DNA from: Clostridia bacterium
Lineage (GTDB): Bacteria; Bacillota; Clostridia; Christensenellales; Aristaeellaceae
DNA: 64,000 bases
Assembly (NCBI GenBank): GCA_017937655.1
Contig: JAGBDE010000037.1
Location: 47,340-111,339 of the forward strand
Reading direction: 5' to 3'
Below are positions 48,744 through 57,442 of this stretch, one piece after another; position 1 is the first letter of the stretch; each line of letters starts with the position of its first letter. Below the pieces are notes generated by a model. That model saw nothing but the letters and a program-made list of their open reading frames with translations, had not been told where the DNA came from and did not search any database. The translations under genes were made by a program, and so were the position numbers.

Positions 48744-51107
48744 TTATTCCACGCCCCGCTTCCAGTGGCCGGCGGTGGTGCCCATCACGGGGGCGACCTC
48801 CCGGCCATTCTTCAGGGCGACAAATTCGCGGACGATATTCTTCACTTCCGCGTCGGTTTCGGTGGTAAAGTGGAGGAGCATTCCTGCGCCCAGCTGGCGA
48901 CGGTCTGCATCGCAGTCCCGAAGGTCGGTGGGCAGGGCGTTCAGCACGCTGATGATGCATCCCTCCGGGTAGGCCGTCCGCTTCATGGGGAAAGAATAGC
49001 CCCGGTTGTCGGTGAGGCAGGCATTCCTTGCGCCGCAGGTCATAGACGGCTCCTTGCAGATGCTGCATTGGCTGCGGCCCCGGTTCAGGTTCTTTTCCAC
49101 CCGGGCCGGGCAATGGTTGAGGAGCATCAGCTGCTCCCGGCCGTACATTTTCATCAGGCTGGGCATGGCGGCGGGCTGGTGCTCGCTGCGGTTCCATTCC
49201 GTCCAGAGCACGAAGGCCTCCGCGTTGGTGGTGGACAACAGCTGAACCGCCGCCCGGTTGGTCACCGGGAACTGGGTGCCCACGGCCACCGGCATGCCCG
49301 GCAAGAAATCAAGCTGGCCCAGGCTTTCCGCCACTACGCCGCCAAGCTTCTGCCGATATTCTTCCACAACCTGCCGGATTTCCACGAGGGTGGATTCCGT
49401 ACACTGGGCGGGCAGCCGCAGCCAGGTTCCCTCCGGCAAAGCGTCCAGATCCTTCTGCAGCGCCTCCCGGCAATAGCTTTCCGGCTGGAACCACAGATTG
49501 TCCGCCCCGGCTTCCAGCAAATCCCGGCTCAATTCCGGCCGGGAGAAGATCACAGTCAGGCTGTCCACACCGTAGTCGGCGGACGGGTTCTTGGGCTTAC
49601 CCTCAAGCACAGCCCCGGGGGCGACTTCCCTTACCCCAAAGGCCCGAATGCGCTCCCGGCGCAATTCCTCCGCTGCGTTCCGTCGCAGAGCATTCAGGCT
49701 GCTGACCGGCAAGAACAGACCGTCTTCCAGGCTGATCTTCGCAGGCGATTGCAAGCAGAACGGCGTGTCGCCCAGCTTTTCCAACTGCTTCTGGATGTCC
49801 TCCGCGGTGGCCGCCTTCTTGGCCGCCCGCTGGACGACGTCCCCTTCCACGGCAATGACGCTTTCCCCGTCGCTCATCCTAAGGCGCATGGGCTGGCCTT
49901 CCGTAAAAGATGCTTCCATGATGACGGGAATCTTTGCAGGAGCATGGGCGCGGGCTTTTTCCAGCTGCATCGCGTCGCTGAGGCGGGCCACAGGATCGCC
50001 CTTGCCGGTAATGATCTCCGGCCTGAGCCGCAGCGTGGCGATGCCGCCGGCAGCCACCTCCGGGCCGGAATATCGGAGGTCAAAATCCTGCTTTCCGCGA
50101 ATCTGCAGGCTGTCCTCGTTGTGCAGGGCGCGGCTCAGCTTCACATCCGCCAAATGCCCCCGCACCCCCACAATCTGCCCCATAGGCAGACCCTCGTGGG
50201 CCACGCGTTTTGTGGCGCAAAGATCGGCGTCCTCCGCATGGAAGGCATGGCCCCGGGTGAAGCCGCCCCGGTTGAAAATCTGCCGGAGCTGCTCCAAGGG
50301 CCGGGTGTCCTCCGGGTCAAAACGCCCGGCGCGGATATCGTCCAACGCCTTGCGATAGATGCCCGTGACCACCGCCACGTATTCCGGGCTTTTCAGCCGG
50401 CCCTCCAGCTTGAGGGAGGTCACGCCCGCGTCGCAGAAGTCCGGCAGGTGCTGCATGGTGCAAAGGTCCTTCAGGGAAAGCCAGGCGGCGTTTTTGCCGT
50501 TCCAGGTAAGCTCCATGCGGCAGGGCTGGGCGCACCTTCCACGGTTGCCGCTGCGGCCTCCCGCCATGGAGGACATCAGGCACCGTCCGCTGACGGCGGT
50601 GCACAGCGCGCCGTGGGCAAAAACTTCAGTTTCCACGCCGGAATCCACCACCTTCCGGATCTCCTCCAGGGTGCACTCCCGGGCCAGAACCACCCGGCTG
50701 AAGCCCAGCTTCCTGGCAAAACTTGCGTCGCTGGCGTTGGACAGGGCCATCTGGGTGCTGGCATGCAGCGCCAGCTCAGGGAATTTCTCCGCCGCCAGTT
50801 TTGCCACACCCAGGTCCTGCACGATCACCGCGTCGGCCCCCGCGTCCCGGATCTCGGCCAAAGTGCGCTCCACCCGGGGGTACTCCCCCTCCTTCACCAG
50901 CGTGTTCACGGTCACGTATACGCAGGTGTGATACAGATGGGCGTATTCCACCGCCCGGGCCAGGGTATCGTCGTCGAAGTTCACTGCAGAAGCCCTTGCG
51001 CCAAAAGCCTTTGCGCCAAGGTACACCGCATCTGCACCGCAGTCCACCGCGGCGTGAAGGGCGTTTTCATCCCCCGCAGGGCTGAGCAGTTCCGGCAAAC
51101 GAAGCAT
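48744..51107 (-). CDS. U32 family peptidase / rRNA hydroxylation-type protein
   Basis: 787 residues from ATG 51107 (a TTG at 51119 is also open). LPELLSPAGDENALHAAVDCGADAVYLGAKAFGARASA starts the U32 domain. The signature EVFAHGALCTAVSGRCLMSSMAGGRSGNRGRCAQPC carries its conserved cysteines. The long C-terminal part matches the U32 plus DUF3656 layout of E. coli RlhA, which takes part in 23S rRNA hydroxylation. The cysteine motif CPARVEKNLNRGRSQCSICKEPSMTCGARNACL near the end may bind iron-sulfur. A true peptidase role is doubtful. Confidence 0.85.
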   Translation of the reverse strand: MLRLPELLSPAGDENALHAAVDCGADAVYLGAKAFGARASAVNFDDDTLARAVEYAHLYHTCVYVTVNTLVKEGEYPRVERTLAEIRDAGADAVIVQDLGVAKLAAEKFPELALHASTQMALSNASDASFARKLGFSRVVLARECTLEEIRKVVDSGVETEVFAHGALCTAVSGRCLMSSMAGGRSGNRGRCAQPCRMELTWNGKNAAWLSLKDLCTMQHLPDFCDAGVTSLKLEGRLKSPEYVAVVTGIYRKALDDIRAGRFDPEDTRPLEQLRQIFNRGGFTRGHAFHAEDADLCATKRVAHEGLPMGQIVGVRGHLADVKLSRALHNEDSLQIRGKQDFDLRYSGPEVAAGGIATLRLRPEIITGKGDPVARLSDAMQLEKARAHAPAKIPVIMEASFTEGQPMRLRMSDGESVIAVEGDVVQRAAKKAATAEDIQKQLEKLGDTPFCLQSPAKISLEDGLFLPVSSLNALRRNAAEELRRERIRAFGVREVAPGAVLEGKPKNPSADYGVDSLTVIFSRPELSRDLLEAGADNLWFQPESYCREALQKDLDALPEGTWLRLPAQCTESTLVEIRQVVEEYRQKLGGVVAESLGQLDFLPGMPVAVGTQFPVTNRAAVQLLSTTNAEAFVLWTEWNRSEHQPAAMPSLMKMYGREQLMLLNHCPARVEKNLNRGRSQCSICKEPSMTCGARNACLTDNRGYSFPMKRTAYPEGCIISVLNALPTDLRDCDADRRQLGAGMLLHFTTETDAEVKNIVREFVALKNGREVAPVMGTTAGHWKRGVE

Positions 51108-51138
51108 GTTTGTTCCCAACTTTCCAAATAAAGATAAA

Positions 51139-51166
51139 GCGGCAAAAGGGTTTCCCCTTCCGCCGC
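51139..51166 (-). terminator. Terminator after the cyclophilin gene
   Basis: Read leftward: GCGGCGGAAGGG-GAAA-CCCTTTTGCCGC with GG/TT wobble pairs in the middle, then TTTATCTTTATT. It lies 13 bases after the cyclophilin stop. Confidence 0.75.
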
Positions 51167-51178
51167 ATGAAGAGTGGA

Positions 51179-51694
51179 TCAGAGCTTTGTAAAGGGATAT
51201 TCCACGCCGTTGGTTTCCACACGAATGGACTCAATCACCTGCGGCTCCAGGGGGCGGTCAGACCAGTCGGTTTTCTGGGCCACGATCTGATCGGCGACCT
51301 CCTGTCCCTCCAACACCTTGCCAAAGGCCGCGTACTGCCCGTCCAGATGGGGGCTGACGCTGGTCATGATGAAGAACTGGGAACCGGCGCTGTCATTGCG
51401 GGCGCTGCGGGCCATGCTCAGTACGCCGTGGGTGTGCTTGAGGTCGTTCTTGACGCCGTTGGCGGCAAATTCGCCCTTGATGGAATAGCCGGGGCCGCCG
51501 GTGCCTCTGCCCTGGGGGCAGCCGCCCTGGATCATGAAGCCGGGGATGCAGCGATGGAAAATCAGGCCGTCATAGAAGCCCTTGTTGGCCAGTTCCACAA
51601 AGTTGCCCACGCTCTGGGGGGCGATTTCGGGGTACAGCTCGCCGGTCATGACGCCGCCGTTTTGCATCTTGATGGTAAAGGTAGGATTGCTCAT
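51179..51694 (-). CDS. Peptidyl-prolyl cis-trans isomerase, cyclophilin type
   Basis: 171 residues, cytoplasmic (no signal peptide). GLIFHRCIPGFMIQGGCPQGRGTGGPGYSIKGEF and GVLSMARSARNDSAGSQFFIMTSVSPHLDGQYAAFGKV hold the catalytic Arg and the proline-binding Phe-Gln-Phe residues. It speeds proline isomerisation in folding. It is monocistronic, with its own promoter (51753-51780) and terminator (51139-51166). Confidence 0.95.
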   Translation of the reverse strand: MSNPTFTIKMQNGGVMTGELYPEIAPQSVGNFVELANKGFYDGLIFHRCIPGFMIQGGCPQGRGTGGPGYSIKGEFAANGVKNDLKHTHGVLSMARSARNDSAGSQFFIMTSVSPHLDGQYAAFGKVLEGQEVADQIVAQKTDWSDRPLEPQVIESIRVETNGVEYPFTKL

Positions 51695-51752
51695 TTTATC
51701 TGCCTTCTTTCTTTCAAAGATTCACTCATCATATGTGTGGAAATACAACTAA

Positions 51753-51780
51753 ATTATACCACGTTATGGGCGGAATGCAA
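51753..51780 (-). promoter_or_regulatory. Promoter of the cyclophilin gene
   Basis: TTGCAT (51780-51775), 16-base spacer, TATAAT (51758-51753), with TGG before the -10. Confidence 0.75.
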
Positions 51781-51817
51781 GCAATATCTATATGTTCAGC
51801 CTTTGGACACAGTTCGT

Positions 51818-52732
51818 TCACAGAAAGCTGACGCCCTCCCGGGCGGTGGACGTCACGGCCATGAAGCCCTTCTCCCCGGCAATGCGTTCAAGCGCCGCCT
51901 CCGCCTGCTCCTTTTCCGCAAACACGCCGTACACCACAGAGCCGCTGCCGGTCATCATGGCGGCCTTGCAGCCGTCGGCGGCCCGCAGCTTCTCTATGGC
52001 TCGGGCGATCTCCGGCCGCCTGTCCACGCTGACCTTTTCCAACACATTGCCCATCTTCCTGCCAAGCAGGGCCATGTCCCGCCGGATCAGCGCATCCTCG
52101 GCCGCGTCCGTCTCCGGATGATGAACCTCCCCCGCCGGGGTTCCGTCAAAGCCGGAAAAGATCTCCCCGGTGCTCAGGCCGTCGCAGGGCTGCCAGAGGG
52201 TCAGCCAGATCTTCGGCGGATCCGCAATGGGCCGGATGATCTCCCCGATGCCGCTGACCCGTGCCAGGCCGCCGGTCAGCATGAAGGGCACGTCGGCCCC
52301 CAGCTTCAGCCCGATTTTCAGCAGTTCCTCCATGGTGAGGTTCATCCCCCACAGCCGGTTCAGCCCGATGAGGGCCGCCGCTGCGTCCGCGCTGCCGCCG
52401 CCCATACCCGCCCCGGAGGGAATGCCCTTGCGCAGGGTCACCTTCGCACCACAGGTCTTGCCTGCGTACTGCCACAGGGCCTTGGCTGCCTTGTAAACCA
52501 GGTTGTTCTCGTCAAAGGGCACCGGCGCAGCGCTTTCCTGACCGTCGCCCGCCTGGCTGACCACATTGTCCGCCCCGCTCAGCAGCGTGAAATCCTCCGC
52601 TTCCTCCAGCCAGAGCGTGTCATGCAGCTCCACGGACTGCATCAGCATGTCCATCAGATGATAGCCGTCCTCCCGCCGCCCGGTAATGTCCAGCGACCAG
52701 TTGATCTTGGCCCGCGCCTTGAGGCAAAGCAT
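51818..52732 (-). CDS. ispE: 4-diphosphocytidyl-2-C-methyl-D-erythritol kinase
   Basis: 304 residues. LKARAKINWSLDITGRREDGYHLMDMLMQSVEL is the substrate-binding N-terminus, and KGIPSGAGMGGGSADAAAALIGLN is the GHMP ATP-binding loop. The C-terminal MMTGSGSVVYGVF closes the family pattern. It catalyses the fourth step of the MEP isoprenoid pathway. It is divergent from the DUF1934 gene across a 75-bp promoter region. Confidence 0.95.
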   Translation of the reverse strand: MLCLKARAKINWSLDITGRREDGYHLMDMLMQSVELHDTLWLEEAEDFTLLSGADNVVSQAGDGQESAAPVPFDENNLVYKAAKALWQYAGKTCGAKVTLRKGIPSGAGMGGGSADAAAALIGLNRLWGMNLTMEELLKIGLKLGADVPFMLTGGLARVSGIGEIIRPIADPPKIWLTLWQPCDGLSTGEIFSGFDGTPAGEVHHPETDAAEDALIRRDMALLGRKMGNVLEKVSVDRRPEIARAIEKLRAADGCKAAMMTGSGSVVYGVFAEKEQAEAALERIAGEKGFMAVTSTAREGVSFL

Positions 52733-52767
52733 TGCAACCTTCCCCTTTTCTGTGATATAGTAACTGT

Positions 52768-52797
52768 ATTATAACAGGTTTTTCCTTAGCCGTTAAG
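52768..52797 (-). promoter_or_regulatory. Candidate ispE promoter
   Basis: Leftward TATAAT (52773-52768) with TG one base upstream and a weaker TTAACG about 18 bases further. The same 75-bp gap must also carry the rightward promoter of the DUF1934 operon, for which only a weak -10 is seen. Confidence 0.5.
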
Positions 52798-52807
52798 AGG
52801 TGGTTTT

Positions 52808-53233
52808 ATGGTTCCCATGCTGATCAACATCAAGTCCCACGCCTACCGGGACGACGAAACCGACGAGCCCATCAATCTGCTCACCTACGGGCAGCTGACC
52901 CAGGAGGGCGGCCGCACCGTTCTGGAATACGACGAGGTCATGGACGAGACCATGCCTGCCCAGCACGTCATGCTGACCCTGGAAAACGGTTCCCTGACCA
53001 TGATCCGGGAGGGCGGCTACTCCACCCAGATGATCTTCACCCAGGACTGCCGCTACGAGGGGCAGTACCACACTCCTTTTGGCGCGATGGATCTGGCGCT
53101 GTTCTGCAACCGTCTGAAGTATGACCTGACCGAAGCCGGCGGCACCATTGACCTGCGCTATCAGCTGGACATCAACGGCCAGTTCGCGGCGGTTCACGAG
53201 CTGAACCTGACCGCCTTCCCCCACAATGGCTGA
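52808..53233 (+). CDS. DUF1934 protein (YwiB-like beta barrel)
   Basis: 141 residues. LINIKSHAYRDDETDEPINLLTYGQLTQEGGRTVLEYDE, TMIREGGYSTQMIFTQDCRYEGQYHTPFGAMDLALFCNRL follow DUF1934, a calycin-like barrel of unknown function often found just upstream of argS in Firmicutes. Here argS is 5 kb away on the other strand. AGAGGTGG precedes the ATG. First gene of a three-gene overlapping operon. Confidence 0.8.
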   Translation: MVPMLINIKSHAYRDDETDEPINLLTYGQLTQEGGRTVLEYDEVMDETMPAQHVMLTLENGSLTMIREGGYSTQMIFTQDCRYEGQYHTPFGAMDLALFCNRLKYDLTEAGGTIDLRYQLDINGQFAAVHELNLTAFPHNG

Positions 53234-53750
53234 TCTGCTTCGTTTGCAGGAGCAGGCATTCCGGCTGCTCCAGGAAAGCGGCCAGGCCTGCTTTCTTCGC
53301 AGCAGCAAAACGGAGGACTGCCTCTGGGTGACGGATCTTCCCCGGCGGACGGACTCCCTGGCCGATGTGGAGCATTCCCTGGCCGAGCTGGGCCTGCGCT
53401 GCACCCTCGACCCTTCCAGCCGCCTGTGGCACATCGACCTGACCCCGGAGATGTACGCCGCCTGGTCGTCCCATCTGCCGACGACCCCGCCGCCCTTCCC
53501 AGCTGACGAATCCCTCCACGAAGCCTACGCGCTGTGCAGGCTGCTTCTGGCCCATCCCGCTCCTCTGGCCGATCAGCCCTTGTCGCCCATCCGCTCCATC
53601 CTGAAATGGCTGGCATTCCCGGCACATTGTCCCTTTCCGTCCGCCCTGCACGGCCAATGCGCCGCGCTGCTCCGTCAGGGCCAGCCCCTCCCCCACCTGG
53701 GCGGCCAGCTTCTTGCCGCCTGGCTTACACAGAAAGGAGAACCCGCATGA
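53226..53750 (+). CDS. Unknown protein in the DUF1934 operon
   Basis: 174 residues: LLRLQEQAFRLLQESGQACFLRSSKTEDCLWVTDLPRR, LGLRCTLDPSSRLWHIDLTPEMYAAW, HLPTTPPPFPADESLHEAYALCRLLLAHPAPLADQPL. Leu/Pro-rich with no known motif. It overlaps DUF1934 by 8 bases and the next gene by 4 (ATGA), so the three are co-translated. Confidence 0.65.
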   Translation: MADLLRLQEQAFRLLQESGQACFLRSSKTEDCLWVTDLPRRTDSLADVEHSLAELGLRCTLDPSSRLWHIDLTPEMYAAWSSHLPTTPPPFPADESLHEAYALCRLLLAHPAPLADQPLSPIRSILKWLAFPAHCPFPSALHGQCAALLRQGQPLPHLGGQLLAAWLTQKGEPA

Positions 53751-54391
53751 TTCTTGAATACCTGGGCCACGCCTCCTTCCGCATGGAAACCGAGCAAGGC
53801 ACCGTCATCGTCACCGATCCCTACGGCAGCTTCTACTCCTTCCCGGCCCGCAGCCTTCCCGCCGATATCTGCACTGTCAGTCATGACCACCACGATCACA
53901 ACGCGGTGGACACCATCACCGGCTGCCCGCAAATCATCCGCAAAGAGGGCAAATATCGCCCGGCGGACGATGTGAAAATCACCGCCATCCCCACCTGGCA
54001 CGACGAGGAGCAGGGCGCAAAGCGCGGCCCCAACCTGGTTTTTGTCTATGAGGTGGAGGGCATGCGCATCGTCCATTGCGGCGACCTGGGCCATGTTCCC
54101 ACCAAGGAGCAGGCCAAGCTGATTGGCAAGCCTGACGTGCTGCTCCTGCCCGTGGGCGGCTTTTACACCATCGACCCCAAGCAGTCCATGGAAACCATGG
54201 AGCTGCTGCGCCCCACGCTGACCATTCCCATGCATTACCGCACCGCCTTTAACGAGGACATGCCCATCCAGCCCCTGGCCACCTTCCTGCAGCTGACCGG
54301 CGCGGCCGATACCCTCCACCCCATGCTTCGCCTGACCCAGAAGGACATGACTCAGCGCGACGCGGTCATGGCCATGGAGATTCTGCCCTGA
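53747..54391 (+). CDS. Metallo-beta-lactamase fold hydrolase
   Basis: 214 residues from ATG 53747 (AAAGGAGA upstream; ATGA overlap). VSHDHHDHNAV is the HxHxDH-type metal site, ITAIPTWHDEEQGAKRGPNLVF gives a further His, MRIVHCGDLGH the metal-bridging Asp, and LTIPMHYRTAF the last His. It resembles UPF0173/UlaG-like enzymes. The substrate is unknown. Confidence 0.85.
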   Translation: MILEYLGHASFRMETEQGTVIVTDPYGSFYSFPARSLPADICTVSHDHHDHNAVDTITGCPQIIRKEGKYRPADDVKITAIPTWHDEEQGAKRGPNLVFVYEVEGMRIVHCGDLGHVPTKEQAKLIGKPDVLLLPVGGFYTIDPKQSMETMELLRPTLTIPMHYRTAFNEDMPIQPLATFLQLTGAADTLHPMLRLTQKDMTQRDAVMAMEILP

Positions 54392-54485
54392 TCGTTTGCG
54401 TTGAACGCAAATGCCTTGGCCAGTTTTCCCAAGGGATGACCCATAAATCCAACTACAGTTCAAACCTATCTTCTACCAAAAATGA

Positions 54486-54519
54486 AGTGTGCCCCCGGTT
54501 AGATCTCCGGAGGCACACT
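54486..54519. terminator. Terminator shared by convergent genes
   Basis: AGTGTGCC/GGCACACT outer stem, with CCCGG/CCGG pairing inside. U-runs follow both ways (CTTTATTT, TCATTTTT). It lies between the hydrolase and xylanase genes. Confidence 0.75.
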
Positions 54520-54525
54520 CTTTAT

Positions 54526-56661
54526 TTACTTGCTCAGTTCCAACAAACCAAACACGTTGGGGTCGTTCCAGCCGGTGTCGCTGGCGTCGCAGAAGTTCAC
54601 CAGGCGGCGCACGCCGTCGGGAGCGGCATCGTTGTAGCGCAGGTCAAAGCCCAGCTGCATGCCGTCCTTGACCTCTACGGTGAAGGGCATGGTGAACAGG
54701 GCCACGAAGCCGTCGTCAGTCAGGGTGACCTCGGCGGCGACGGTGTCAAAACCGGCGTCGATGGTCAGATCGCCCTTGTAGTTAACGCGATAGTGGTGGT
54801 CGTCATCGCCGTAGGTGGCGGAACGGTCGTTGCGCTCGTCCACGAAAATTTCCACGCTGTCCTGCTCGTAGCTGTTGGGAGAGGAGGCGTTGAGCCAGGG
54901 ATCGACGACGGTCATCTGCACGTACAGGTTCTTCTCGTCCCAGGCAGCCTTGCCGCTGACGGACACCTTGCCGCCCTCGGTGTAGTCGGCGCTGAGGGAA
55001 GCGTTCATCTCAATGACGGGGGCGCTTTCCAGGTTCTCTAGGCCGTACACAGCCTTGGCCACGGGCAGGGAAGCGGGAGTTTCCTCGGCTTCTTCCTCAG
55101 CGGCGGGCAGCTGGGTGGGATCGGTCAGGGCCCAGAAGGCGTACTTGGGCTGCAGGCTCTTGTCAAACAGCAGCGGATGCTCGGAGGACTTCCAGCTGCG
55201 GTCGTCGCTGACGCCCCACACCTGCACAGCTTCCATCTGGTCGCCGTACTGGGAGAAGATGTCAAACAGGCGCTGATAACGCTCGGCCTGGCGCAGCAGG
55301 GTGGCCTCGTTGGTATCGGAAATGGTGATGTCCAGCTCGCTGACGCGGAGCTTCAGGCCCTTGTCGCCAATGCGCTGGAAAGCAGCGCGGAGCTGGGTGT
55401 AGCTGGGGCTGCCCAGCTGGTAGTGGCACTGGAAGCCGTAGCCGTCGATGGTGCCGTCAGCGATCAGGCTGTCCAGCAGATTGCAGATGCCGGTCAGCTT
55501 GGGCTCGTAGGGGGTGGAGTAGTCGTTGTAGTAAAGCAAAGTTCCCTCGGGGGCGTACTTGCGGGCATACTCAAAGGCGCGGTTGACGAAATCCTCGCCC
55601 ACCACCTTGGTCCAGTTGCTCTGGCGCAGGGCGGCGTTGCCGTCGGCCACGGCTTCGTTCACCACGTCCCAGGAAACGATCACGCCAGGCCAGTTGGCTT
55701 CCGTGTATTCAAACACCAGGCGGATGTAGTTTTCCAGACGGCCCAGCATGACCTCGCGGCTGACGTAGGCGCCGGTGGCGGAGTAGCCTTCCCGGAAGAA
55801 GGCGTCGGGGGTCTGATTGTGCCAGACCAGCACGTGGCCGTGCACCTTGATGCCGTTCTTCTGGCAATAGTCCAGCAAAGCCTTGGCGTTGTTGAAATGG
55901 ACGGCCACAGAGGTCTCGTCTCCGCTCTCCTTGACCAGCTTGCGGCTGGCGCTGACGTCCAGCACAGCGTCGGGCTTGAGTTCATTTTCATGGGTCATGA
56001 TGTTGAACTGGGATGCGGCAAAATCCATGCGCTTGGCATTGGCGGCGTCCCAACCGTTGACGGCGCAGCCCACGTCGAACTTATCGGCGTAGACGTCCTT
56101 CAGGGCGGGCAGAGCCATGGGATCCACTGCGTTTTCGTCCGCCGCGGCAGCGGGCTGCACGGTGGCGGCGACGGTCTGGGTCACGGTAAAGTCTTTCATG
56201 CTATACTCCAATTCTGCGGCGCTGCTGGTTTCCACATACAGCACGTAGGTGATGAAATCGCCGGCTTTGTACTTGCCTTTGAGCGTGGTCCACTCGCCCT
56301 TTTTGGCGGTGCCAAAAGCAAGGTTTTCATAGGTCTCCGCGCCGTCGGCAGTCTTGTGAGCGATGGAGATCATCATGCTGGCGCTGTCCACGCTGTCCTG
56401 GTAGACGTCCACGCTGAGCTCGTACTCGGCGGTGTTTTCCAGGGCAAAATCCCGTCCGGGAGAGTGCCAGTCCTGTCCGCGGCCGGTGATGCTGAGCACG
56501 CCGTCCGCCACAGAAAGCTGTGCGCCGCCGGTGCTGCGGGCGTACCAGCCGTCGGTGCCTTGAGAAAAGTCAGATTTGTAGCTCATCATGTCGGCCTCAG
56601 CCAGGGCAAAAGCGGGCGTCAGCATTGCGACGACAAGCAGAAATGCAACCAGTTTCTTCAT
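54526..56661 (-). CDS. Secreted endo-1,4-beta-xylanase, GH10 with two carbohydrate-binding modules
   Basis: 711 residues from ATG 56661 (an ATG at 56673 is also open). A signal peptide (KKLVAFLLVVAMLTPAFALAEA) comes first. A CBM22-like module follows at ~25-160 (DGWYARSTGGAQLSV, YELSVDVYQDS). The GH10 catalytic domain is at ~185-515, with VHGHVLVWHNQTPDAFF, acid/base Glu336 in WDVVNEAV and nucleophile Glu442 in LRVSELDIT. A CBM9-like module is at ~540-711 (WDEKNLYVQMTVVDPWLN, DSVEIFVDERN). It cuts xylan outside the cell. It has no S-layer or dockerin sequence. Its promoter is at 56697-56725. Confidence 0.93.
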   Translation of the reverse strand: MKKLVAFLLVVAMLTPAFALAEADMMSYKSDFSQGTDGWYARSTGGAQLSVADGVLSITGRGQDWHSPGRDFALENTAEYELSVDVYQDSVDSASMMISIAHKTADGAETYENLAFGTAKKGEWTTLKGKYKAGDFITYVLYVETSSAAELEYSMKDFTVTQTVAATVQPAAAADENAVDPMALPALKDVYADKFDVGCAVNGWDAANAKRMDFAASQFNIMTHENELKPDAVLDVSASRKLVKESGDETSVAVHFNNAKALLDYCQKNGIKVHGHVLVWHNQTPDAFFREGYSATGAYVSREVMLGRLENYIRLVFEYTEANWPGVIVSWDVVNEAVADGNAALRQSNWTKVVGEDFVNRAFEYARKYAPEGTLLYYNDYSTPYEPKLTGICNLLDSLIADGTIDGYGFQCHYQLGSPSYTQLRAAFQRIGDKGLKLRVSELDITISDTNEATLLRQAERYQRLFDIFSQYGDQMEAVQVWGVSDDRSWKSSEHPLLFDKSLQPKYAFWALTDPTQLPAAEEEAEETPASLPVAKAVYGLENLESAPVIEMNASLSADYTEGGKVSVSGKAAWDEKNLYVQMTVVDPWLNASSPNSYEQDSVEIFVDERNDRSATYGDDDHHYRVNYKGDLTIDAGFDTVAAEVTLTDDGFVALFTMPFTVEVKDGMQLGFDLRYNDAAPDGVRRLVNFCDASDTGWNDPNVFGLLELSK

Positions 56662-56696
56662 TCCAGGGGTCATTCCTTTCCAAAAAAGTTGTTTCC

Positions 56697-56725
56697 ATTA
56701 TACATGAACTTGGCCCGTTTGTCTG
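56697..56725 (-). promoter_or_regulatory. Candidate xylanase promoter
   Basis: Leftward TATAAT (56702-56697) with CAGACA 17 bases upstream. Perfect -10, partial -35. A poor -35 would fit an activated, substrate-controlled promoter. Confidence 0.5.
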
Positions 56726-56801
56726 CCAAAAATGGAAAGAAAACAGAAAAAACGCCGCGATGGGGGGAGTGGTTGTAAGGAACAATTTGTCCTGCAACGA
56801 A

Positions 56802-56840
56802 CAAACGAGCATCCGATAAAAAAGAACGGATGCTCGTTTG
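56802..56840 (-). terminator. Terminator-like hairpin
   Basis: A perfect 14-bp stem, CAAACGAGCATCCG/CGGATGCTCGTTTG, with an A/T-rich loop. It lies 110 bases after the stop of the small gene at 56951-57280. No long U-run follows, so termination may be partial. The rest of 56703-56950 shows no gene. Confidence 0.5.
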
Positions 56841-56950
56841 CTTATGGGGGTGTACAAACGCAATGCACCGAAACGGTGCGTATAATTGCGCCCTCCTGAA
56901 ATAATGGGAATATGTTTTTCGTCTGCTCAACAAATTGGACTTGTCAGGTC

Positions 56951-57280
56951 TCATATGATTTTTATCTTGCCAACGATATGGTGATTAAATTCTGTTAGTT
57001 TCTCTGCAGGAATCCAGAATTCTTGGTGATAGCTTGCACCAACTGTTTGCACGGAAAACTGAGAGATATATTCATCATCAATTTCAAAGGTAGTTACATA
57101 ACCGGTATATTGCGAGTTTGGGTCTTGAAGATTCCACTTTTCTGCGATTTCTCTGGCATAGCGTTCATTCAGAACAGGATAGAAAATTGGTTGTTCGGGT
57201 AATCTGGGGGGATAGGCAGAAAAGCCCGATTGAGCAATCAGTTCATATTCTGCCTTGCCCACTGGACGGTATAGAATCAC
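56951..57280 (-). CDS. Small protein resembling ADP-ribosylation/crystallin J1 family
   Basis: 109 residues: MILYRPVGKAEYELIAQSGFSAYPPRLPEQPIFYPVLNERYAREIAEKWN, GYVTTFEIDDEYISQF, YHQEFWIPAEKLTEFNHHIVGKI. The layout matches short bacterial proteins annotated as ADP-ribosylation/crystallin J1 (RPVG start, FPPRLPEQPIFYPVL). The activity is uncertain. It is AT-richer than its neighbours, suggesting transfer. Confidence 0.6.
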   Translation of the reverse strand: MILYRPVGKAEYELIAQSGFSAYPPRLPEQPIFYPVLNERYAREIAEKWNLQDPNSQYTGYVTTFEIDDEYISQFSVQTVGASYHQEFWIPAEKLTEFNHHIVGKIKII

Positions 57281-57442
57281 ACAAATTCCTCCTTCATCAA
57301 ATACGCGTTTATCACGTTCATTTTATCATATCAGTACAAGAAATCGCAAACCAGCGAAGGCTTGCACATCTGCTATTCGCATGATGTAAAGTGAAGGATA
57401 AAATCTTCCTTTCCACTTTCCCTCCTGGAGGCGGCGTTTTTA

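Noticed and set aside
45735..51131. 1798-codon rightward open frame
   Set aside because: It is antisense to the response regulator, mutS2 and U32 genes, is rich in His/Gln/Val/Leu with no domain, and is open only because of GC-biased codon use on the real strand.
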